A stretch of 64,000 nt of DNA from Elgaria multicarinata webbii (taxonomy: Eukaryota > Chordata > Lepidosauria > Squamata > Anguidae): assembly GCF_023053635.1 (NCBI RefSeq), contig NC_086184.1:10755379-10819378 (forward strand). The letters are read 5' to 3'. Below the pieces are notes generated by a model. The model was not told where the DNA came from. It searched no databases and saw only the letters and a list, made by a program, of their open reading frames with translations. The translations under genes and the position numbers were made by a program. Of the stretch, positions 45,401-55,600 are shown one piece after another; within the stretch, counting starts at the first letter, position 1; each line of letters starts with the position of its first letter.

Positions 45401-47521
45401 AGGCTGTTGCCTTCAGGCACTGCTTGTTGACTTCCTGTAAGGGTCAGCAGTTTTGGCTGACTTAGTCACCATCCCTTCCTTCTGTTGGGTGCCACTTCCC
45501 CAAAGGGCATGGAGCACCTTCAGACAGTTGGGTCCAGCGCCTTGAAGCAGGAACGGCCAGTGGGGAAGGGGTTTCTTGTTTGCTTTGGGTGCCTTCACTA
45601 CACAGCTGCCAACACCCCCAGTCTTCCTGGCAGGGATCGCTCTGCAGCTGTTTGGATGATCCCACCCACCTCTGCAGCTTCAGAATTGGGAAGAAGGCTG
45701 ACCTCTCATCTTACTTAGGGTTGATGGCATGCACACTAAAAAGGGGAAATTGCTAGCAGAGATGCCTCCCCATTTCACTGCCAACAGTGTGCTTTCCTGA
45801 TGGCAAATGTCTGGTATTTACAAGTCATTGTACTAGACATATCCAAAGAGAGACCGTTTTTGAATTGGTGATAACCTTACATTTTTAGTTATCTTATATA
45901 CTATGAAGGAACATAGAAATCTATATAATGGGGGGAGGGTGTCGTTGTTTTTTGTCTTACCGACTGCTTTTTTTTTCCAGGAAAGAGAAAGAACTACTTG
46001 AAGAAAAAATAAGAAATAGTAACTTAGAGAGGGAGCAAGAGCTGATTGAACGTATCATTAAAGAATCGGGAGGAAAGTTAACAAAACGACCAGCTAATGC
46101 TCAGGTAAATATAGAAAAGGATAGGGATGGCCGTTTTCTAGAAAACCTTAAGCTAAACACACTTAAGTCCCTTTGATTTGATGTAATTATGCTCAGTATC
46201 ATTAAGAATATAAATCAAGTCTCATAATGTCTATTAATTGAAGCAATGAGCAAAAGAGCCTGCTAAATTATGTATGGCTCTTATGTCGTACTAGCTTTGT
46301 AGGCAGTGCACAAGAGACATGTTTTAATGGCTTGATCTTTTATTTCAGTGTGAGTTTGAACGACGAAAATCTGATGGCACAACCACCCTGGGACTTCTTA
46401 ATCCAGCAGAAAATGCCGGGGGTAATGCTTGCAATGACTAATTTTAACAATCTTTCCTCTTGTTGGTGCGTATTACCAATGGATTTCTATGCTTAGAAGA
46501 GGCGCTGAAGAAGTCTCTTGAGACTGTACTACACTCCTCCTGAGCAAGCTTCCTTTAGGTTCCCATGGAGCGCCTTTTTGTTTCTGATCTGTGCTTGAAC
46601 TTAATGGGCTCTTGATTGATTGGTTTACCCAGTAAAACTCAGAACAGCTTGTCCTTCATAGGAATACCGTTTGATCTGAGGAATAATGACCTAAAATCTT
46701 GGAGCATTCCGTGTCAATTTTTCATGAACTCTTTGCTGAAGCATGAAGGCTTGTTCACCGCGTAGCTTGGTGAAAGAGCACGTGCTTCGCATACAGAAGG
46801 TTCCAGGTTTAGACTCTCGCAACAACAGTTCAAAGGATTTCTGGTAGCAGGGCTAAGAGAGACGTCTGCCTGTGAGATTCTAAGGGCAGGAGCAAGCAAC
46901 CTAGTGCCCTCCGTTTTGGATTGCAACTCCCATAATCCCTGACTATGTGGTGATTGAGGCTTATGGGAATTGTAGTTTTAAAATACCTGGAGGGCATCAG
47001 GTTGCCTTCCTCCATTCTAGGGAGTTGTTCCTCTTCAAGTGGACAGCACTCAGGTTACATATATTGATTTCCAAAGTAATCCTAAACAGGCTTATTCAGA
47101 AGAAAGTCCCACTGATTTCATTGGAACTTACTCCCTAATGCTTAGGGCCTTTAAGATAGCTTCACATGATGATGGTAGTAATAAAACAGACTAATAAATG
47201 CCGCTGACTGAACTATTAGCAAAACTGCTAGTTCTGGTTCAGATTCATAATTCTGTGAGCCACTTTACTATTGTGCTAATTCTGGTCTAATGTTTTAAAG
47301 GGCTTTAAAATCAGTGAAAATGGAAGCACTTGGATAACTCTTTTATTTACTTATTTATTTTCCATAAAATAATGGAAATAATGTAAATGTTACCATTTAC
47401 AGGCAGTGCACCAAGAATAAGAGAAGAAAAATACGAAAAAATACAATATAATGAAATCCACGCATTTCCAACATGCATAAGGGTTAAAAACAATTTAAAA
47501 CTGTAAAAGCTGGCATCATCA

Positions 47522-47557
<36 letters not shown>

Positions 47558-49637
47558 TTATTTGTATCCCGCCTTTTGCCCAATACTGGGCCTCAAGGCA
47601 GTCTTACAAAGTTTAAAACATACATTGTAAAACCTAGGAAAAGAAATGTAAAAAACCAAAAAACGTTTAAAATACACAACAAAATTTCAACCCACCAGAC
47701 ACTGAGCTAAATGAAAAGCCTTCAGCGTGCACCAAAATTGTAACAATATTGATGCATGACTTACATCCAGGGGAAGGCTATTCAAAATATGCACACCACT
47801 ACAGAGAAAGCTGTCCTCCTGGTCATTGCCAGATGATGTGAAACAACCAAGATGGTGCAAATGAATGCAGTGTTTTGGCGGGTCCATACAGGAATAGGGT
47901 CATTATGCTACTGCTTTTTTTCTGAGTTCATCTCCATGGCTTGTAATTTATTCTCTCAAAGGCTTCGGAAAAATCTAGTAAGTCTTCAGAAGAGAGATGT
48001 TGTATATGTGGTACCATTATATTGGGTTATTTTTAAAAAACAAAACATTGAGTCGTGTAACTGTTCCTTATTCACGTCTCATTCTCTTGGGTGGTAGAAC
48101 TTGGTTATAGCTCTGTGAAACTGGGTGTGACAGCCGGAAGACTTCAGTCAGGCATAAACACATTACAAGGGTTCAAAGAAGACAAAAGGAATAAAGTTAC
48201 TCCAGGTAAGAGCTGTTGCTAATTTATGCTAAAAATATATATCCTAATTTCCAAGACTAAATGAGCATTAGGGAATAAATAAATGAAATGAGCAAGTAAA
48301 AATGGGAGTATTTCCCTAAATATTGGGGTGGCCAAAATTTCAGCTTCTCTGAACTACAGGCTACAACCTTCAAAAGTTTAAGAGACGTAAGACGCACACA
48401 ACTGTTACACGGACATTAAATATGAATGTAGCTATCCTATTTTTCCTTAATTCTAATCCAGGAGTGTTTAAATGAAATGTTTCTGTGATTTGTAGCATTT
48501 CAGGACGCTTGCTTTTTTAAACAATGGAAAGGCATCATGGTCTGTCTCCTCGGATTCTGAGTGCAAAATCTTCCTCCTTTTCTGGGGTAGTACTTTGATA
48601 TTTTTCTTCACACTTGCATTTCATATGACTTGAAGATATGCTTTTGCAGGACCGTTTCATGAATAGAAGGTAGAATTATATTAGATGCCACAACAAACTC
48701 CAACACGAGATAAGAAAGGCTGCACTCTAAGGCAGTGAGGTCCAAATTATTTGCAGCACAAAATTATCACACAAGATTTCTTTGGACACTACAAATGAGC
48801 ACTGCCAGCCATTTTCTAACTTGAAGGGGCCAGATTAATCCCCCCCCCCCCCCCGGCCTGCAGAACACGTGGAAGGCGCAGATTAATCCTTCCTGTCTGA
48901 TCTAGTGTCCTGTGAAAAGGGAAAAGGCTTTCAGGGGGTTTGTTTAATCCCACCTCCTTCCTAGGTGAGCCCTGCAAGGCATGGGTGAAGAGGAAAGCCT
49001 GGGGAATGCTGCACTGCACCTAACTCTTGCAAGGTGGCCGCAGGCACCCAAAAGAGGCAATGCTGACTAACCTTCTCTAGGCCCCTCTCTTTTCTCTCTG
49101 CCCCAGGCATGTGGGGTTTTTTGGCTGAACCTACTCTTTCACCTCCCCTTACTGTTCACAACCTTCCAGCAGTCTGGCAGACAGCGACTCTCTCTTCTTT
49201 TCCACACTGGTCACTGTCCTCTTAGGCAGCTGCTTTTGCTTCCTCCCCTTAAGAAACATAGGAAGCTGTCTTTCTATGTGTCTGACCCTTGGTCCATTTG
49301 GCCAGTATTGTCGACACCGACTGGCAGAGGCTTTCCACGGCCTCAGGCAAGGTTCTTTCCCAGCCCTACCTGGAGATGCCGGAGATTGAACTTGGTGCCT
49401 GTTCCAGCCGTTTCCTCCTCCTCCTCTCTCCTGCATGCCATCCATGCCTCTGCTATTCTTTCCTCTCTTTCCTACATGCCTAATGCCGCCCCTTTGCCCT
49501 CAGTAGCCCTTGCAGCCCAAATGGCTTCAGAGGGCAGAAATTGCCCTGTTCACCAGGATCTCGGGAAGGATGCCAGGAGCTGCAAAATATATAGACACCT
49601 TTGTTTAGTCAGCTCTGCTGTATGCTATACACTTTAC

Positions 49638-49681
<44 letters not shown>

Positions 49682-52600
49682 CAAGCTATTCCTAATTTAA
49701 ACAATGGATGTTTCCAATCTATGGAACGACTATTACTAGGAATAATATTTTGTTGTTGTCCATAGTCCAACTGTAATAGTGACACCAGACTGCCTACTTT
49801 ACGTCTTCCGGAACAAATTTGCAAAAGGGATGTATAGTGTAACAATTTTCAGCCCTGCACTGTAGCAGTATCATCCTACATTGGAGGAGCCCTCCTCCGC
49901 ATCCCACCAATGCAAGACTTACGCTATAGTGGGACGCGGGAGAGGGCTTTCTCTTTTGTGGCACCCCAGTTGTGGAATGTCCTCCCCTTGGAGGCCCAAA
50001 TGGCGCCAACGCTGACTTTACTCTGGCGCCAAGTAAAAACATGGATTTTTAACAAAGCTTTAATGATTACAATTAACCAAGCTTGCACATTGTTTTAACT
50101 GTTTTAATTGGTTTTACTGCTTTTAAATTCTATACTGGTTTTAGCTTGATTAATAGTTTCATTTGCTTTTAGCTGTGTATATTTATTGTTTTATATTGTA
50201 TAATTTTATCTGTATGCCACCCTGAGATCCTAGTGATATAGGGCAGGATACAAATGTTTAAATGAATAAACAATAAATGTGAATGCTGTCTGGGAATGCT
50301 GGGAGTTGTAGTCTAACACATCCGGAGGGCAGTAGGTTGGGGAAGGCTGCTCTAACACACGAGACTAATTCTTGCTCCTTCATTTATCTTAGTGATGTAC
50401 TTGAACTATGGGCCCTTTAGTTCTTATGCTCCAGCTTATGATTCCACATTCGCAAATATCAGCAAGGAGGATTCAGATTTAATCTATTCCACTTATGGAG
50501 AAGATTCTAATCAAGGGAGTTTTAAGTGAGTATTTAAACAAATAAAGGGACTTACCTTTGCTTCTGTTAGCAGTTTTCACACCTAGGGGAAAGAGTGCTT
50601 TTCCTTTTACTAGCAACAGCAACAGCAAAAGAGATTGGACAAGAGATTGTATGTATGCTTTTGACTAGTGGATGTTGAGAATAAGATAATTTCACTTGAT
50701 TACATTCTTAATGTACTACCAAATAAAGAAATAAATATATTATTATCATCATCATCATCATAACACATACCCTAGTCATGTGGTTCCCAGTCTTTTGATT
50801 TTACATTCCATCCATTGCATCTCTCTCTCTCTCTGTCTGTCTCTCATATAATGCACATAGAGATCTCCTTCCTGTCAGAAAGCAAGAGGGAAATTGTGGT
50901 TTTGATTTTGCCTATTAACTACCCATCTTTTGCTCACATAAGATTCCCTTAGTGACTATCTTTGGGAGGAAGTTTCAGAGTGCTTAAACTGATTGGCTTG
51001 CATTCCATCTCTGCTTTCCTGGCAATGGACTGGTTGTAGTCATCAGCCTTGCTTTTGTTGGGAGAGACTGAAGAATGAACTCTTGTTTTAGGGATGGGGC
51101 ATGCCCTGCCCTAGCTATTCGAGTGGAATTTGGAATGTTGGGCATAACCCTTTATGTGTTGCAGGCTTGTGAAATCTGTGAAATTAGTAAAGGGCTAGTA
51201 AAGCGCTTTTTAAACTCACTATGTAACTACAGTATTAAGCAGTTTTGCATAGTTCTTAAATTCTTCAGCTATTTCCTGTTAAGGTGGTAGTAACTTCTGC
51301 AAACACGTATTATTGTGCACTTCATATCTTTCCCTGTTATTTAGTTTCTGAGCAAGGAAAATCTAAGTACCATTCACAGAGCACAAACATTGCTTAGGTG
51401 CAAACAAGATACAGAGAGCATAGCTCTTTTATAAATAAACCTGGATGGTTGTGGCACTGGAGTACTGGTTGTGTAAAATCAGCCAAGAGCTGATCTGGTC
51501 TAATGGATTTTCCTGGGGCTGTGAGTCTCCACCTGGTTTCCTAAAGGACAATTTCTAGTCATTAAAACTGCCCAGGTGACCTGTGAATTACAAGCTGTAA
51601 ATTGCATTGGTTGTTTGTTTTTAACTAGTTATCATGTAATTTTGTCTCCTTTGATCTCTAGCATGAATGAGTTTTTGGCAAAGTCTCAGGACTACCCGTA
51701 TGTAATGGCTGACAGCTTGTTGGATGTCTTAACCCAAGGAGGACATTCTCGCTCGCTCAGAGAACTAGAGACGGTGAGCCCACTTGTATGTTAGTGCCTA
51801 TAAATTATGGCACCAAGAAAGCTGGTACACAATGGAGAAGGAAAATCTTTCCTTGTTCATTACTTCTTGACTAACAAAATAGTCTGAAAAACAGTATTTA
51901 TATGTCAGTTCTCCAGCAGACATTCAAAGGCAGTTGCCACAACTGTATCAAATAATTAATAAAAACAAAGACAAAGATGGAACCAAACAACTTAAATATG
52001 CAAAACAGCCAGTCAAGAAAAAAAAACAATCCAGTAGGAGAGCCTAGAACCCCAGTGGGGGGAAAGGGAAAGATTTTCAACCTATCCTAAATGAAAGCAA
52101 GGGAAATTGATTCCTCAACTCTCAAGTTTGGTTACTCCACAGCCTTGGAGTTATGGCCAGTAGCAGAGGCTCATACTGTACCCATTGAAGGTATCTGCAG
52201 CAAGGCATAAAACACTAAGTAGATAATCTTACTGTAACTGTTTTGAAAATTTTAGTATACTTCCTTCACTTTATATGTTTCACATGCCCTCTGAAGTGGT
52301 CCGTAGTGCTATGTTTGTCTCTTAATGTAAAGTTCCATATGTTCTTTGTCCAACAAAACTAGAATGAAGTATTTTGAACAAAGGAGCAACTGAACATTTT
52401 TAAATTTTCAATTTGTGCTCAGTGTTACCCTCTCCAATAATCCCCCTGGCTGTAAATAGAATCCAAGTGAGACTCAATTTTAAAATATTTCTTTTGGAAC
52501 CAGGTATTTATTCTCCTTAGGATAAAGAGAGTCTATTAGAAAGAAGGCATAGCTGAAGAATATCAGTCCAGGGCTGGGGTGGGGAGAAACCTTTAGAAAA

Positions 52601-55600
52601 CTATAAAATTATGTGCATTTTACATAAATATATTGACTGGTTTCTATGGGAACTGTAGGTGAAGTTGTCACTGATTTATTTCCTGTGATGAGGATTAATT
52701 AGCAGACAACTCCCTGGACGTTACGTATTTTGTTAGAAGCTAAAGCTACATCTGGTGCACAGACTACATGAATCCCATTTAATTCAGAGCGCGAGAGAAT
52801 GGGTTTTTGTTACCTTAGTGGTATGAGAGTCACAACAGCATTCCTCCTTTCTATACCACTGATGACATGAAAACTTTGGATCCACATAGGACACAAGTGG
52901 GAATATGTGGCTGTCCAGATATTTTTGAACCACAACTCTCACCATCGCTCAGCACTGGCTGTGTTGGCTAGGGGTGATGAAAGGCCACAAGTTGATCACC
53001 CTGGATAGGGGAGAAGCCCACTCTGCCAACGTAAAGTAAGAAAGGGACCTGAGCAAACCAAGTCCATAATAGTTTGTGTTATGGATAAAAAAATATTTTA
53101 ATATATCTTTCCAGTTACAACCAGCAGAGGAAGCTCAAGGCCGACATGAGAGGGCCGATACAACCAAGGACATAGAGGTGATGCTCTTCTAAATTTTATT
53201 GAACCTCTAGGCAGCGAAAGGGTCAGATGAAAGCTGAAAGCCAATCACACGTATGTGATTCACCAGGCCAATTTAAGTCAAAGTGTCAAGTTTAACTTTC
53301 ATATCAGAAACAGGAAAATTCAATTTGCTCTCTGCTCTGCAGTATTGGATATGAACTTGGGAGTTCTGTATTTTAACCTTCCATTTATAGAACCGGGGGG
53401 GGGGGGGGGGGAATCAACTGGTGTAATGTGTATCTGTTCAGCCATATTCAGATTTTGCTTCTAGCAGCCAGTGTTTCTCAGTTTGTACTTTTAACTACTT
53501 AGTAGTTTGTAAATTTAGACCTCACACCTTGAAAGATCATACTGCCTTGGTGGCTCAGCTGCCTGGTAATGTACTGGTGGTAATTCACAGGCAAGACACT
53601 TTTAGGTATTAATGTCCTGCTGAGGTGTCCAAATCATTGCCTATCAAACCCCATGGAACAAGGGTGGGATTCTGGAGAATGGCTTTGAAGGGGGCCTCCT
53701 CCTACCACTTTTGGTGCCAGCATGCAAGTGCTGAGGACGCAACATCAGCATCATAATGTCAGATACAATCTCCAGTTAGCTAAGATGGGGGTGTCTGGGT
53801 AGTGTTAGGTGTACACTCTCAAGAGTGAATAGAGAATTAACTAGTGCTTTATTATCATGTAATGCATTATTATATTCTATATTTATTATATATGCCCTCA
53901 TCTGAAGAAAAAGAGTTGCTACAAGCACACTGCTTCGTTTAAGCATTTTGTACAAATTTGTCTTTGCTGGATTTTAAGAGCTTGCTTTTGCTGCCATCTA
54001 CAGATTATGGAAACTGATCTTGCCAGCAGGTCCTCTCTTAGTAAGGAGAGGCTTACAGCACTGAGAGCAGTAACCAATTTTGGGGTGCCCGTGGAGGAGT
54101 TTGACTCCGAAGGTGAGAGGAATTCACAGCACAGATGTTAATTTGCAAGGCTTCTTGGCACATTCCAGCGAAGTTGGTTTCTGCCCACCATTTTATTTTT
54201 GATTTCACAGAAGCAGAAGTCTTCCAGAAAAAACTTGACGAGACCACAAAATTACTTAGGGAGCTTCAGGATGCTCAGAATGAACGGCTGAGTACAAAAC
54301 CACCTCCTAACATGATTTGCCTCTTGGGCCCGTCGTATAAGGAGATGCATTTGGGTAAGTATTGTTCTTATAGTGCATGAAGACTGCAATCCCATACCCA
54401 CTTACTTGGAGTAAGACCCACTGAACTCAAGTGGGACATGCTTCTGAATAGATGAGATTATTATTGTGCTACAGATATTTACATTTTGGGGAGGGGGAAG
54501 CAAAGCTATTATACAGTTTTAGTTCCCTTAGTTTAACCTCTATCTTAGCAGTAAATGATTTTTTTTTAAAAAAAAAAATCAGCATATTTTAATATTACAG
54601 TAAACTGCTTTGAGAGGTTGCTTCTTCCTGAAAAGCAGTATATGTTTGAAATAAATAGTAATAATGAGGACTTTCTTAATGTGGAATTGTATGTGAAGCA
54701 TTTTTCAAAGTTTTAAAATGTGCTACACTGCTTAAATCAAAGACAAGTTAGAACGATAACTTCAGAGAAGACATAGGAAGTAAATTCAGCTCAATTTGTT
54801 TCTGAAATACTGTTTTCAGAATGGCTTTTTGGAGAATTTCCTTTGGAGAGTAGATTTATTTATTTATTTATTTCATTTTTATACTGCCCATTAGCCAAAG
54901 CTCCCTTGGCGGTTTGCAAAAATTAAAACCATGGAAACCATTCAAACTGTAAAACAAACAGTATAAAAGCATAATATAAAATACAATATAAAAACACAAT
55001 GCTATGACAGTACATGAGCGTCTACTAGATGGGCATATTCTGGATGTCACACCAGAAAGGTCGGGGAGATTGAGAGTTGTGATACTTACTATTGGACATT
55101 TAAAGGCCTGTTAATCTAAGGCAAGAACTCTGCTCCCCCCCTCCCTGACCAGCTGCTGTGGCAGAGAAGCCAAGCCTAAGCTCCTCCCTTCTGTCTCAAG
55201 CAATGGGCAGCAGTCCAAGGTCAGCGAAGACTCTTCCACTTGGGTGACAGACCTCCAAGAGGTCTCAGTGCAGCTTTCTTCATTGTAATCACTTATGCGT
55301 AGAAATGCAGTAATGGGGATCACATTGTGGTGTGTTTCTTCTTTCATGTAGTTTACGTTTTAATACCTACTTAATATACAAGAACTGTCTTCTGTAAAAC
55401 CAGATTTTCAGGCTGTTTGGGGCAATTTACAAAGTTTAGATGTTCTAGAAAAAGTTGTGTTAATGTGTGTGTTTTTCCAGCGGAAAGAGTGACCAGTAAT
55501 CTAAAACAGCTCGCGCAACAAGTAGCTCCAGGTGATATTGTGAGCACATATGGAATCCGTAAAGCAATGGGGATTTCAATTCCTTTGCCAGATGCTGTGG

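Noticed and set aside
49236-49700. 154-codon open frame in BRD7 intron 10
   Set aside because: Starts in a reversed SINE and ends in the (CA)n repeat; no domain.
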